Positions 49,792 to 59,069 are shown, numbered from the stretch's first letter. The stretch is DNA of 64,000 bases from an uncultured Eubacteriales bacterium (GCA_900547565.1 URHI01000001.1:1-64000), one strand, 5' to 3'. Notes: generated from the sequence alone by a model not told the origin. Made by a program: numbers and translations.

Positions 49792-50697
49792 ATGTATGAT
49801 ATAATTGTAATCGGCGGTGGCCCTGCCGGGCTGACCTCCGCACTTTACGCACTCCGTGCAGGCAAGCGGGTGCTAATAGTCGAACGCAGTGCCTTCGGCG
49901 GCCAGATGACCTACTCACCTAAAATTGAAAACTACCCCGGCATCGCGTCGGCCAGCGGAAGTGAGATAGCAGACGCAATGGTAGACCAGGTATTAGGTCA
50001 GGGGGCGGACACCGAGTTTGACAACATTACCGGTATCCGTCGCGCGGATGACGGTAGCTTCACCGTTACCGGGGAGGGCGCCTCATATACCGGCCGTACG
50101 GTTATTATTTCGGTTGGGTGTCGTCACCGCCGTCTGGGACTTGACCGTGAGGAGGAGTTTATCGGTGACGGTATATCCTTCTGCGCCGTCTGTGACGGAG
50201 CGTTTTACAAGGACAAAACCGTAGCGCTCATCGGCGGCGGCAATTCGGCGCTTCAGGAGGCCATACTGCTGTCTGAAACCAGCCGAAAAGTCATCATCGT
50301 TCAGAATCTTGACTTTCTCACGGGCGAAGCCAGGCTGGCCGAACAGGTCAAAGCCCGGCCTAACATCGAAATAATATATGGCCACACGGCCGATTCACTC
50401 ATTGCCGACACATCGCTGACCGGGTTGCGAATAAAGTCGGAGTCAGGGCAAACACGCGAGCTAACAGTTGACGGAATATTCGTGGCCATAGGCCTTCAGC
50501 CTGAAAACGAACCCTTCGCCGGCCTTGCCGCGCTCAACGATTACGGATATTTTGACTCAGCCGAAGACTGTCTTACATCAACGCCGGGACTGTTTGTCGC
50601 GGGTGACTGCCGCTCAAAGCGCATACGTCAGGTCACGACAGCAACGGCCGACGGTGCCGTAGCCGCTCTTGCCGCCTGCCGGTATCTGGATAATTGA
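49792..50697 (+). CDS. trxB: Thioredoxin-disulfide reductase
   Basis: The 301-residue flavoprotein has the FAD motif IIVIGGGPAGLTSALYA, FGGQMTYSPKIENYPG, and the redox-active pair in CAVCDGAFY near residue 133. The NADPH-binding motif is VALIGGGNSALQEA, and GLFVAGDCRSKRIRQV lies at the end. The ATG at 49792 was chosen for TGAGGA 7 nt upstream and because the family's MYDIIVIGGG beginning fits. Placed right after an NrdD with a fused CPNC redoxin, it is the probable electron donor for that domain. It could also serve ordinary thioredoxins. Confidence 0.93.
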   Translation: MYDIIVIGGGPAGLTSALYALRAGKRVLIVERSAFGGQMTYSPKIENYPGIASASGSEIADAMVDQVLGQGADTEFDNITGIRRADDGSFTVTGEGASYTGRTVIISVGCRHRRLGLDREEEFIGDGISFCAVCDGAFYKDKTVALIGGGNSALQEAILLSETSRKVIIVQNLDFLTGEARLAEQVKARPNIEIIYGHTADSLIADTSLTGLRIKSESGQTRELTVDGIFVAIGLQPENEPFAGLAALNDYGYFDSAEDCLTSTPGLFVAGDCRSKRIRQVTTATADGAVAALAACRYLDN

Positions 50698-50710
50698 GCT
50701 ACTATATAAA

Positions 50711-50746
50711 AAATTCCTGCAGGGATACACCTGCAGGAATTTTTAT
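50711..50746. terminator. Bidirectional terminator after trxB
   Basis: The 12-bp stem AAATTCCTGCAG / CTGCAGGAATTT with an 8-nt loop is followed by TTATTTT; the A-rich 5' side suits the converging minus-strand gene too. Confidence 0.92.
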
Positions 50747-50836
50747 TTTCTGACCGGCAATGTGTCGATCAGGCAGTTCGTACATCTCGTACACTCAGTA
50801 CTCATTTGTGTATTGGCTGTCCATATCGCTTCGACA

Positions 50837-51997
50837 CTACCTGAAATAGCGGATTGCACGGTGATTATCACGTATCAGTGTGAATATCTGACGCAGTGAG
50901 TGGGTAGAACAAAAGTGTACAAAGTCATCAAGTCCGTACGGCGACGGAACCGAAGCATACATTCTGCTCATAAGATCAGCCATACGGTAACTTATATCCG
51001 ACAGCTGGCCGTCCAACTCCTCAATATAAGCCTCAAGCGAATCATAGCCCGCAATTTCGGCAAGCAACTTCTCATAAGCGCTGTATTTTTCAGAATACAG
51101 TCCATCAAACCCGGTAATGTGAAAGCCGTACTCAGAGTGGGCGTCACGAAACCATTCAAGACAGATGCGCAGCTTTTGGAGAGAACAATCCAGCGCGTCA
51201 TCGGCAGCCTCGTCTGTGACGCGACGCGTTGTAACCACCATAGCCCCGCCGTCAAGTCCCGCATAATACACTGACTCCTGAACCTTTGACTTGTTATTCT
51301 GAAGCGTTGCAGAACCGCAAAAAAACATACCGTGCCACCATTTTCCGGTATAGCGATACGACTGGAGCTCAGGCTGAAAGCCTTGAATTACAATACGTAT
51401 TCCCTGCTCTGCAAGCACCTGCAGGCAGAGCTCTGCGGCGTCGGCCTGCTCAAGATAATAAACCTGCGGCGGTGCAAAGCCTTGCTGAGCAAGACTGAAT
51501 TTCACATCGGTTATGTACCGCCTAAAATTCCCTGCTGCACTTTCATCTGACAGATCAGCTCCCCCGTCACCGCCAAGCACCACGCGCCAACCGGCAGAAA
51601 TCAGTTTGCCGTAATCGGACAGAGACAGTCCTCCGGACGTCCCCGGCAGAGTATCTCCCGTAACCATAAATGAACCCGTATATCCGAACTGTTTTATCAG
51701 CGGATAGGCGTTTTGCATGAGCGCACTGTCGGGCTGACGCAAAAGCAAAGTCACCGCAGCGCGACCGCTTGAGCGGTCGGCCGCCAGATTTTTTATATTG
51801 TTGCGCAGGCCGAGCAGCTGAAATGATTCTTTATAATATAAACGCATCTGTCCATTTTCCGAATTAAGACATTCATACATTTCAGCCAGCCGACACTCGC
51901 CCACAAACAGCAAAAAAGCGACAACGAACGCCATAAGCACGCATATCGTAATACATGCGCGTCTGACCTGTATTAAATTGTCTCTTTTTGTTTTCAT
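50837..51997 (-). CDS. Membrane-anchored protein with polysaccharide-deacetylase-like (NodB) fold, degenerate
   Basis: The 386-residue protein has one N-terminal membrane anchor (about residues 15-37, ACITICVLMAFVVAFLLFV) and an outside domain. Its pattern follows the NodB barrel: AAVTLLLRQPDSALMQNAYPL, QFGYTGSFMVTGDTLPG, LSLSDYGKLISAGWRVVLGG. The usual metal Asp-His-His motifs of active deacetylases are not visible, so catalysis is doubtful. The C-terminus is a helical region (YEKLLAEIAGYDSLEAYIEEL). The ATG at 51997 has AGGA 6 nt upstream and lies 16 bp after the radical SAM gene on the same strand, so both share a promoter. Confidence 0.65.
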   Translation of the reverse strand: MKTKRDNLIQVRRACITICVLMAFVVAFLLFVGECRLAEMYECLNSENGQMRLYYKESFQLLGLRNNIKNLAADRSSGRAAVTLLLRQPDSALMQNAYPLIKQFGYTGSFMVTGDTLPGTSGGLSLSDYGKLISAGWRVVLGGDGGADLSDESAAGNFRRYITDVKFSLAQQGFAPPQVYYLEQADAAELCLQVLAEQGIRIVIQGFQPELQSYRYTGKWWHGMFFCGSATLQNNKSKVQESVYYAGLDGGAMVVTTRRVTDEAADDALDCSLQKLRICLEWFRDAHSEYGFHITGFDGLYSEKYSAYEKLLAEIAGYDSLEAYIEELDGQLSDISYRMADLMSRMYASVPSPYGLDDFVHFCSTHSLRQIFTLIRDNHRAIRYFR

Positions 51998-52013
51998 GAG
52001 CATTCCTGAAATA

Positions 52014-52934
52014 TTAATATTGTTTTGATCTATTTCCCGGGTATACACCTGTAAGGTCAAATATCGGGGTAAAGCCGGCGCTGTCCGAGCCACTCTGCTG
52101 GCAATAGCCATCAAAGCCTAACCTGTCCGCCACATCAACTACAGACCTGTACTCAAACGTAGTCAGCCGCCGGCCAAGCTCCGGGTATCGATCCCGATCG
52201 ACAAAATCGGGCGTATACTGCCGCATAAGGCTCAGGCGTATATTGCCGACCGGGACCGCTTCCGCCAGCAGCCTGAGCACCCTCTCCGAGTCGTGCCGAC
52301 ACCCCGGCAGAACAAGATGACGAACCATTACCCCTCGCTTCATCATTCCGTCGTCGTCAAAACCGACCGGTCCGCACTGGCGGTACATCTCACAAATGGC
52401 ATCATATGCGCGTTCCGGATAATCCGGTGCACCGGAATAGCGCCTGGCAAGCTCCGCTGACGCATACTTGAAATCAGGCAGGTAAATGTCTATCAGTCCA
52501 TCGAGCATGCGGAGCGTTTCTACGCTTTCATAACCCCCGCAGTTGTATATGACGGGAATTTTCAGCCGCGGACGCACGCAAGTCAGCACACGGGCAAGTG
52601 CTTCTGAATATTGCGTAGGTGTTACAAGGTCAATATTGTGTACTCCTGTATCCTGAAGCTCTAAAAAAATTTCGCCCAACCGTTGCTCGCTTACGACCGC
52701 ACCGAAGCCTTCTCTGCTGAGCCGGCGGTTCTGACAGAAAACGCACCCCAGCGGACACCCTGCAAAAAACACAGCTCCCGCACCGCTACGGCCGCTGATA
52801 CACGGTTCCTCCCACATGTGAGGAGCAGCACGTGCGACCACAATATCAGCATCCATACCGCACCGGCCGCACTGTCCGGCAGCTCTGTCCGCCCCGCATC
52901 CGCGCGGGCACAGTTTGCAGCCATCTGATTTCAA
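52014..52934 (-). CDS. Radical SAM protein, pyruvate formate-lyase-activating-enzyme-like (COG1313 type)
   Basis: The protein of about 306 residues starts with a Cys-rich segment (CKLCPRGCGADR, GQCGRCGMD) and the family box PHMWEEPCISG, then the SAM cluster motif CPLGCVFCQN. YNCGGYESVETLRML and LPDFKYAS follow. Its target is unknown; relatives are annotated as putative PFL-activating enzymes. I chose the TTG at 52934 because AGAGAGG lies 8 nt upstream and the -10 box of its promoter (52959-52964) overlaps the longer frame. In-frame ATGs at 52970 and 53000 lie upstream of that -10 box and would not be in the mRNA. Confidence 0.8.
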   Translation of the reverse strand: MKSDGCKLCPRGCGADRAAGQCGRCGMDADIVVARAAPHMWEEPCISGRSGAGAVFFAGCPLGCVFCQNRRLSREGFGAVVSEQRLGEIFLELQDTGVHNIDLVTPTQYSEALARVLTCVRPRLKIPVIYNCGGYESVETLRMLDGLIDIYLPDFKYASAELARRYSGAPDYPERAYDAICEMYRQCGPVGFDDDGMMKRGVMVRHLVLPGCRHDSERVLRLLAEAVPVGNIRLSLMRQYTPDFVDRDRYPELGRRLTTFEYRSVVDVADRLGFDGYCQQSGSDSAGFTPIFDLTGVYPGNRSKQY

Positions 52935-52958
52935 CCTCAACACCTCTCTTACACCGAT

Positions 52959-52987
52959 ATTATACACCATCGCCACACGATATGCAA
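52959..52987 (-). promoter_or_regulatory. Sigma-A promoter of the radical SAM / deacetylase-like operon
   Basis: On the minus strand TTGCAT (52982-52987), a 17-bp spacer and TATAAT (52959-52964), back to back with the cinA promoter. Confidence 0.75.
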
Positions 52988-53005
52988 GTAAAATTACCAA
53001 TCCGC

Positions 53006-53034
53006 TTTACAATCAGCCACTTTTTTGATATAAT
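53006..53034 (+). promoter_or_regulatory. Sigma-A promoter of cinA
   Basis: TTTACA (53006-53011), a 17-bp spacer and TATAAT (53029-53034), 30 bp before the cinA start. Confidence 0.8.
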
Positions 53035-53064
53035 TACATATGAAAAAACACAAGAGGTGATATC

Positions 53065-54327
53065 ATGCTAAGCATTTCAAGTGCAGAAATACTGTGTGTC
53101 GGCACCGAGCTTTTGCTGGGCGATATAGTCAACACAAACGCGGCATATCTTTCCCGTCGTATGGCTGAGCTGGGTATATCGGTATACCGGCAGGGAGTGG
53201 TAGGCGACAACCCGGAAAGACTGACCGAAGCCATAACCGAGTCACTGCGCCGGGCAGAGCTGGTAATCATGAGCGGAGGACTCGGTCCCACCTGCGATGA
53301 CCTTACAAAGGAAACAGTTGCCCGGCTTTTCGGCCGTACAATGCAACTGCATCAGCCCTCGCTCGAGCGCATAAAGACATATTTTTCGCAGTGCGCCAAG
53401 CACATGACCGACAACAACGTCAAGCAGGCCATGATGCCCCAGGGAGCCATAATTTTCCCCAACGACTACGGCACTGCGCCGGCACTGGCCATCGAAGGCT
53501 GTATTGACGGCATAAACGGAGAGCGTACCGTAATAATGCTGCCGGGACCGCCCCGGGAGCTTGAACCGCTGTTTGACACTCAGGTTATGCCCTATCTCAT
53601 ACGCCGCACAGGGTCTGTGCTGGTGAGCCGGAATATAAACATTCTCGGTATGGGTGAGTCAGCTGTTGAGGAGGTACTGCGGCCGCTGATGAACGGTTCG
53701 GCCAATCCGACATTGGCGCCGTACTGCGGCACTGGAGAGGTGAGGCTGCGCGTCACCTCGCGCGCGCATGACGCTGCCACGGCAGGCGCGATGTGCGACG
53801 ACATGGTAGCTACAATACGAAATACAGCTGTCGCACCGTATATTTACGACATCGATTCCCCGTCGATCGAGGACACCGTTATACGCCGACTTCGGGAGCG
53901 CGGCATGACTGTCAGCTGTGCAGAGTCCTGCACGGGCGGGCTTGTTGCAAAGCGACTGACGGATATTGCAGGATGCTCCGATGTATTTATGGGAGGTTGC
54001 GTAACCTACGCGAACTCAGCCAAGGTAAATCTGCTTGGTATCGAGCCTGACGTGCTTGAGAGGTTCGGTGCGGTTTCAGAGCAGGTCGCGCTTCAGATGG
54101 CGCGCGGCGTGCGTCAACGGTTGGGAACTACGATCGGCATATCAACGACCGGAATCGCAGGTCCGGGAGGCGGTACTCCTGATAAGCCGGTCGGAACTGT
54201 TTGGATAGCTATAAGTACTCCGGAACGTGAATTTGCCCGTCTTCTCCATTTGTCATCAAAACGTGAACGTGCATATTTGCGCACGCTGGCCGCAAATCAG
54301 GCGCTGGCACTGGTATTTGAACTCTGA
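53065..54327 (+). CDS. cinA: CinA family protein (ADP-ribose pyrophosphatase / NMN deamidase type)
   Basis: The 420-residue protein has the N-terminal MoCF/COG1058 domain (AEILCVGTELLLGDIVNTN, VIMSGGLGPTCDDLTKE, IMLPGPPRELEPLF). The C-terminal PncC amidase domain carries SCAESCTGGLVAKRL, FMGGCVTYANSAK and ISTTGIAGPGGGTPDKPVG. CinA recycles pyridine nucleotide by hydrolysing NMN to NaMN and cleaving ADP-ribose; in some Firmicutes it is linked to competence. AAGAGGTGAT precedes the ATG. Both domains are full length. Confidence 0.94.
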   Translation: MLSISSAEILCVGTELLLGDIVNTNAAYLSRRMAELGISVYRQGVVGDNPERLTEAITESLRRAELVIMSGGLGPTCDDLTKETVARLFGRTMQLHQPSLERIKTYFSQCAKHMTDNNVKQAMMPQGAIIFPNDYGTAPALAIEGCIDGINGERTVIMLPGPPRELEPLFDTQVMPYLIRRTGSVLVSRNINILGMGESAVEEVLRPLMNGSANPTLAPYCGTGEVRLRVTSRAHDAATAGAMCDDMVATIRNTAVAPYIYDIDSPSIEDTVIRRLRERGMTVSCAESCTGGLVAKRLTDIAGCSDVFMGGCVTYANSAKVNLLGIEPDVLERFGAVSEQVALQMARGVRQRLGTTIGISTTGIAGPGGGTPDKPVGTVWIAISTPEREFARLLHLSSKRERAYLRTLAANQALALVFEL

Positions 54328-54363
54328 ATTCTGAATACAACGGGCGTTGCAGGATGTGCATAT

Positions 54364-54657
54364 ATGTTTGAGGTTTATTGGGGAAATGTCAATCTTGCGG
54401 TACTTACACTGATTATTTCAGTTGTATTTGTTTTGCCGGCTCAGCTTTTACTCTGCTTCAAAGCAAAGCGCCTTACTGTTCGCCTATTGCCTGTTATCAT
54501 ACTTTCAGGGCTTATTATTGCCTTTATTGTTATGAATTTTGCGGCCATTGGTTGGGACAGATTGTTATATATCTTTTTTACTGTATACACCGCTTTTATG
54601 CTTTTTATGTGCTGTATAGGCTGGGGGATCTGGGCCATCGCCTGCAAGAAGGAATAA
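54364..54657 (+). CDS. Small three-helix membrane protein, unknown function
   Basis: The 97-residue protein is almost entirely hydrophobic with three predicted helices (about residues 8-30, 38-58 and 66-90) joined by short basic loops (CFKAKRLT), ending in KKE. It lies 36 bp after cinA, with no terminator between. There is no strong ribosome site (GGATGTG). I do not recognise a family, and it may be a species-specific membrane peptide. Codon use is more AT-rich than that of cinA. Confidence 0.55.
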   Translation: MFEVYWGNVNLAVLTLIISVVFVLPAQLLLCFKAKRLTVRLLPVIILSGLIIAFIVMNFAAIGWDRLLYIFFTVYTAFMLFMCCIGWGIWAIACKKE

Positions 54658-54812
54658 GTTATTTGAATTTACCGAATCAACTTATCTTCGCAGTCAAGAA
54701 CAGAATTGTCCGGGATCGGACATATATATGTAACTATACCATACCACATATAAACAGCAATTCGTTCGCGATTGCTTAACGACCGAATACCGGAAGAACG
54801 GTCCGACAGAAA

Positions 54813-54841
54813 AGCATCCGTATCATAACGATACGGATGCT
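54813..54841 (-). terminator. Terminator of the dacF-pgi-P-loop side
   Basis: The 12-bp stem AGCATCCGTATC / GATACGGATGCT with a 5-nt loop has TTTTCTG after it on the minus strand and GAACTTTTT on the plus strand, so it may act both ways. Confidence 0.88.
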
Positions 54842-54870
54842 GAACTTTTTCCGGACAACGCCGTGCCTGA

Positions 54871-55281
54871 TTACTGTATATACTTTTTAAGCGACTCCGG
54901 TTCCTGGCCCTTGGGAATGGACGAGGTAATTATTATGTTTACATTGGTCTTGTTGGCCAGCTGCTCCATTTCGTTAACCGCAGTCTCGAAAGCTGGCATA
55001 TCGTTTTGACAGATCTTAAGTGCGGAATCTATGAAAATCTCGGTCACATCGTGATTGCTGGCGATAATGCCGGAAAGGAAGCCGAACAGCGACTGCGCAT
55101 CGTCAATCAAATACTCGTCTGTATTGATAAGGCGCACATTGTAGTTGATATCAAAGCGCAGCTTAATGCCCTTTTCTATGCACACTACGTTTCCGTTTGT
55201 CGCCTTAACAGCCTCGTTGACCATGCCGATGAGCATTTTTGTTTTGCCTGTTCCGGGAACACCGGTAATAAGTTTGATCAT
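54871..55281 (-). CDS. Small P-loop NTPase, unknown role
   Basis: The 136-residue protein has Walker A GVPGTGKT near residue 7 and a probable Walker B TEIFIDSALKI near 100, followed by a sensor-like strand VNIIITSSIPKG. This is a minimal P-loop core without the lid or arginine-finger region of full AAA+ or kinase domains. It sits 21 bp after pgi and is probably co-transcribed with it. No specific substrate can be proposed. GGAGGAAC precedes the ATG. Confidence 0.75.
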   Translation of the reverse strand: MIKLITGVPGTGKTKMLIGMVNEAVKATNGNVVCIEKGIKLRFDINYNVRLINTDEYLIDDAQSLFGFLSGIIASNHDVTEIFIDSALKICQNDMPAFETAVNEMEQLANKTNVNIIITSSIPKGQEPESLKKYIQ

Positions 55282-55302
55282 TTTGTTCCTCCAAAAATAT
55301 TT

Positions 55303-56637
55303 TTATGCTAATCTGTTTTCAAGTGCGGCCCGCGCCTCTTCAAAGCCGGGCTTGCCAAGCAGTGCAAACATGTTGTTTTTATAAGCCTCGACGCCGGGCT
55401 GATTGAAGGGATTTACACCAAGCAGATATCCCGAGATTGCGCAGGCAAGCTCGAAAAAGTATATCATACTGCCAAGATTGCGCGCGTCTCTTGCCTCAAG
55501 CTCAAGCACTATGTTGGGCACACCGCCGTCAACATGCGCCAGCAATGTTCCCTGCTGTGCCATGGTGTTGACATAATACACCGACTTACCGGACAGGAAA
55601 TTCAGTCCGTCGATATCGGCCGGATCATCGGGAATTACAACGTCGGCGTCGGGCGTTTTTATGGATATGACGGTCTCAAACTGGTTGCGCATACCATCCT
55701 GAATATACTGACCAAGAGAGTGAAGATCAGTTGAGAAAATGACGGACGAAGGATAAATACCTCTCTTGTCCTTACCCTCGCTCTCACCGTACAGCTGCTT
55801 CCACCATTCGCAGAACATCTGCATGTACTGCTCATAGCCCACAAGTATCTCGGTGACTTTTCCCTTGCGATACAATATATTTCTCAGCGCGGCGTAGCGG
55901 TAGCAGTCATTTGTTTTAATATCGGGATTGCCAAAACGGACTCTTGCGTCATTGGCACCTGCCATAAGCTCGTCAATGTCAATACCGGCAACGGCAATAG
56001 GAAGCAGCCCCACCGGTGTCAGCACTGAAAATCGGCCGCCCACGTCATCAGGGACCACAAAGGTGGTATATCCCATACTGTCGGCAAAATGCTTGAGGTT
56101 TCCGCGCTCGCGGTCGGTAGTAATGAATATACGTTGCTTTGCGCCTTCAACTCCGTACTGTTCCTCAAGCAGATTGCGGAAAATGCGGAATGCAATTGCC
56201 GGCTCGGTTGTCTTACCCGATTTGGAAATAACATTAATGCAGAATCTGCGTCCGCGGCAGATATCAACCAGCTCCTTTATTGCCAGGGCGCTGATATTAT
56301 TGCCCGCAAAATAAATTTCGGGCATATCGTCACAGAACTTATTGCACATGTTTGACTTGAGAAACTCAATCACAGCACGCGCGCCGAGGTAGGAGCCTCC
56401 GATGCCGATAACTACAAACACGTCGCAAATCTCTCTGATTTTTTTCGCAGTTTGCTTTATTTTGTCGAATTCGACACGGTCATAATTCTCCGGCAGGTTG
56501 ACCCAGCCGAGAAAGTCATGTCCGGCACCGGTGCCTTGGCGAACCATATTATCCGCCGTGTACACCATTTCACTGATATTTGCCAGTTCTTGTTCGCTGA
56601 CAAAGGGCTTTACATATTTTTCATTTAAACTGATCAT
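55303..56637 (-). CDS. pgi: Glucose-6-phosphate isomerase
   Basis: The 444-residue enzyme is the short clostridial type. [19 protein letters not shown] near residue 76, [15 protein letters not shown] near 137, and [15 protein letters not shown] near 202 form the SIS-domain phosphate site. [10 protein letters not shown] follows, and [12 protein letters not shown] near 419 carries the catalytic lysine. It interconverts glucose-6-phosphate and fructose-6-phosphate. It has its own promoter at 56678-56706 in the 84-bp gap after dacF. The start ATG has AAGGAA upstream. Confidence 0.95.
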   Translation of the reverse strand: MISLNEKYVKPFVSEQELANISEMVYTADNMVRQGTGAGHDFLGWVNLPENYDRVEFDKIKQTAKKIREICDVFVVIGIGGSYLGARAVIEFLKSNMCNKFCDDMPEIYFAGNNISALAIKELVDICRGRRFCINVISKSGKTTEPAIAFRIFRNLLEEQYGVEGAKQRIFITTDRERGNLKHFADSMGYTTFVVPDDVGGRFSVLTPVGLLPIAVAGIDIDELMAGANDARVRFGNPDIKTNDCYRYAALRNILYRKGKVTEILVGYEQYMQMFCEWWKQLYGESEGKDKRGIYPSSVIFSTDLHSLGQYIQDGMRNQFETVISIKTPDADVVIPDDPADIDGLNFLSGKSVYYVNTMAQQGTLLAHVDGGVPNIVLELEARDARNLGSMIYFFELACAISGYLLGVNPFNQPGVEAYKNNMFALLGKPGFEEARAALENRLA

Positions 56638-56677
56638 ATTCCTTGCCTATTGTACCTTCTGTGGTTATCTTACTATA

Positions 56678-56706
56678 ATAATACTATATTTCTGCTCTTT
56701 TTTCAA
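56678..56706 (-). promoter_or_regulatory. Sigma-A promoter of pgi
   Basis: On the minus strand TTGAAA (56701-56706), a 17-bp spacer and TATTAT (56678-56683). Confidence 0.72.
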
Positions 56707-56721
56707 GGGCTTTTTAATTTT

Positions 56722-57930
56722 TTACATCACAAATGCCGATAAAATCCGCAAAAACAGCTGTCCGAAGCTGATCTTTACCACATTGCCGCCCGCTCTGACT
56801 TCACACTCGCCCAGCACCTCGTCTCCGCAGACATACTTCACGCTCCCAACGCGGTCGCCCTTTGCGACCGGGGCCGAGACGGTGCTCTCAAGAGTCAGCT
56901 GTTTTTCCACGCGGTTCTCGCTTCCCTTTGGCACCACGACACAAAAGCGCTCACATTCGGCCGTCACGCTGTCGTCCACACCTCCCGTAACGGCGACATT
57001 TCCGACCTCACCGGCATCGTCCGTATACAGTGCATAGTTGGCAAAACCCCAGTCAAGCAGCTGTGTCGCGGCAGAGTTGCGTATATCGCGCGTTTCGGCT
57101 CCCATTATAACGCAGATAAGATGCATTCCGTCACGTTTGGCCGTAGCGCTCATGCAGAATTTTGCCTTGGACGTCGATCCGGTCTTAAGGCCGGTCGCGC
57201 CCGGGTAAAAACGTACCAGTCGGTTGGTGTTGGTCAGACCGAATGCGCCGTTGCGTATCGTATCCATCCAGATTCCGCTGTATTCGAGTATCTTGGGGTG
57301 CTTTATAAGCTCGCGCGACATAATAGCTATGTCCCGTGCAGACGTTACATGCCCGGTTGCGGTGTCGTCAAGTCCATTGGTGTTCTGGAACACGGTATTT
57401 TTCATGCCCAGCTCGGCTGCCCGTTTGTTCATGCGGACTACGAACGCCTCCTCGCTTCCGGCTACGCCTTCAGCCAGCATGACCGCCGCGTCGTTGGCGG
57501 AGCTGATAACAACGCACTTTATCAGTTCCTCTACCGACATCTGCTCTCCCGGCTCAAGATATACTTGCGAACCACCCATTGATGCTGCATTCGGACTGCA
57601 GCTGAGAATATCTGTCAGCTTCATAGCCCCTTGGTCAATTGCTTCCATTACCAGCAGCAATGTCATGATCTTGGTGACCGAAGCCGGCGGCAATGCTTCG
57701 TCGGCATTGTGCTCCATCAACACCTTGCCTGTTTCTGCCTCCATAAGTATGGCAGATATACAGTTTGGCGTGATATCAGCCGCAAGCGCATTATCACCTA
57801 TTCCCGTGGTGCCGTTTACCGCTGTAATTACCGGGGTACTCTGACCCGCCTCCGCGTACGCAGGGATCCCCAAGATCAGTATTACAAACATCAAAAGGAC
57901 AGCAATTATTTTTCTCGGACTCATAGTCAC
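56722..57930 (-). CDS. dacF: D-alanyl-D-alanine carboxypeptidase (DacF/PBP5-like)
   Basis: The 402-residue serine peptidase of family S11 has a cleavable-looking signal peptide (about residues 1-27, ending PAYAEAG). The active-site triad motifs are PPASVTKIMTLLL (SxxK near 83), VISSANDAAVMLAEG (SxN near 143) and GLKTGSTSKAKFC (KTG near 247). The C-terminal PBP5_C domain has VAKGDRVGSVKYV, and a hydrophobic, amphipathic end suits membrane attachment. It trims pentapeptide side chains of peptidoglycan outside the membrane; DacF homologues act in forespore cortex formation. Its position is between gal genes and pgi. Confidence 0.92.
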   Translation of the reverse strand: MTMSPRKIIAVLLMFVILILGIPAYAEAGQSTPVITAVNGTTGIGDNALAADITPNCISAILMEAETGKVLMEHNADEALPPASVTKIMTLLLVMEAIDQGAMKLTDILSCSPNAASMGGSQVYLEPGEQMSVEELIKCVVISSANDAAVMLAEGVAGSEEAFVVRMNKRAAELGMKNTVFQNTNGLDDTATGHVTSARDIAIMSRELIKHPKILEYSGIWMDTIRNGAFGLTNTNRLVRFYPGATGLKTGSTSKAKFCMSATAKRDGMHLICVIMGAETRDIRNSAATQLLDWGFANYALYTDDAGEVGNVAVTGGVDDSVTAECERFCVVVPKGSENRVEKQLTLESTVSAPVAKGDRVGSVKYVCGDEVLGECEVRAGGNVVKISFGQLFLRILSAFVM

Positions 57931-57998
57931 ATACCTCTCATAAAATTTCTTCTAATCAAGAATATGTGAGCTATCCCCAGATTATTACGCCGCCGACC

Positions 57999-59069
57999 TC
58001 AGTAGCGTACCCCGAAGCGGTATTCGGTTACCGAATGGAACGGTTGCCCCGCCTCAAGCACTGCATCAGAAAAAACGAACTCCGGATGATGTATTGAATC
58101 GGGCGCGTTCTGTGTTTCGAGGCAAACAGCGTGCCGCCTCTGCTGCGGCACACCGCCCTTGAGCGGGAACTCAGCGTTATTCATAAAGTTTGCCGTGTAG
58201 CACTGAACGCACGGCCGATCGGTGAAGACCTCCATATGCCGTCCGGTACGCGGGCAATACAGCTCGCAACGCGCCACCGGCTCGCTCGTTCTCCCACCGT
58301 TGAACACAAAGCAGTGGTCATATCCGCCGGCACTCCTGATATCGGGGTCGGATGAGTCAATGTCCCGTCCGATCGGGCGTTCAGTAAAGTCAAACGCACC
58401 TCGCGCCGCCTTTATCTCTCCGGTAGGGATGAGCGCATCGTCGGTAGGAAGATAGCTGTCTGCATCAATTGACAGGATATGGTCGTACACGTCTCCCGCG
58501 TCGTACCCACCGAGATTGAAGTATGTGTGATTTGTCAGATTTATCAATGTCTTTTTGTCACTGACAGCGAAATATTCGATCACAAGAGCCACGTCTTCGC
58601 CGCGCGTGACAAAGCTGTACTTCACCCGCACGTCCATACATCCGGGATAGCCCTCATCACCGTCCGGCGAGGTAAGCGTGAGCGTAAGTGAATCATCATT
58701 TTGCCCCATCTCTGTCTTCCACAGCCGGTGTGAAAACCCCACCTTGCCGCCATGCAGTGAATTTTCACCGTTGTTGCGGTACAGCGTATATTGCCGCCCG
58801 TCAAGCGTAAAACGTCCACCTGCAATGCGGTTGCCGACGCGCCCGACCAGCGCTCCCTGATATCCGTCCGCACGGACGTAGCTGTCCAAGCTGTCATAGC
58901 CGCACACCACATCGCCGAGGTGCCCCTCTCTGTCCGGAACGAACAGCCGCATCACCGCACCGCCATAGTCGGTTATATCCACACACGCCCCTGTGGCGGC
59001 CTGTATGCGATACACCGAAGCTATGCTGCCGTCCGGCAATGTGCCGAATTTATTAACTGTAATACTCAT
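57999..59069 (-). CDS. galM: Aldose 1-epimerase (galactose mutarotase)
   Basis: The 356-residue beta-sandwich enzyme has VDITDYGGAVMRLFVPD near residue 30, VGRVGNRIAGGRFTLDG near 75, and the catalytic-His region NSLHGGKVGFSHRLW near 103. NLTNHTYFNLGGY near 180 follows, with the catalytic glutamate toward the C-terminus (AVCLETQNAPDS). It interconverts the alpha and beta anomers of galactose or glucose. It overlaps galE by ATGA and is the last gene of the four-gene sugar-nucleotide operon. Confidence 0.95.
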   Translation of the reverse strand: MSITVNKFGTLPDGSIASVYRIQAATGACVDITDYGGAVMRLFVPDREGHLGDVVCGYDSLDSYVRADGYQGALVGRVGNRIAGGRFTLDGRQYTLYRNNGENSLHGGKVGFSHRLWKTEMGQNDDSLTLTLTSPDGDEGYPGCMDVRVKYSFVTRGEDVALVIEYFAVSDKKTLINLTNHTYFNLGGYDAGDVYDHILSIDADSYLPTDDALIPTGEIKAARGAFDFTERPIGRDIDSSDPDIRSAGGYDHCFVFNGGRTSEPVARCELYCPRTGRHMEVFTDRPCVQCYTANFMNNAEFPLKGGVPQQRRHAVCLETQNAPDSIHHPEFVFSDAVLEAGQPFHSVTEYRFGVRY

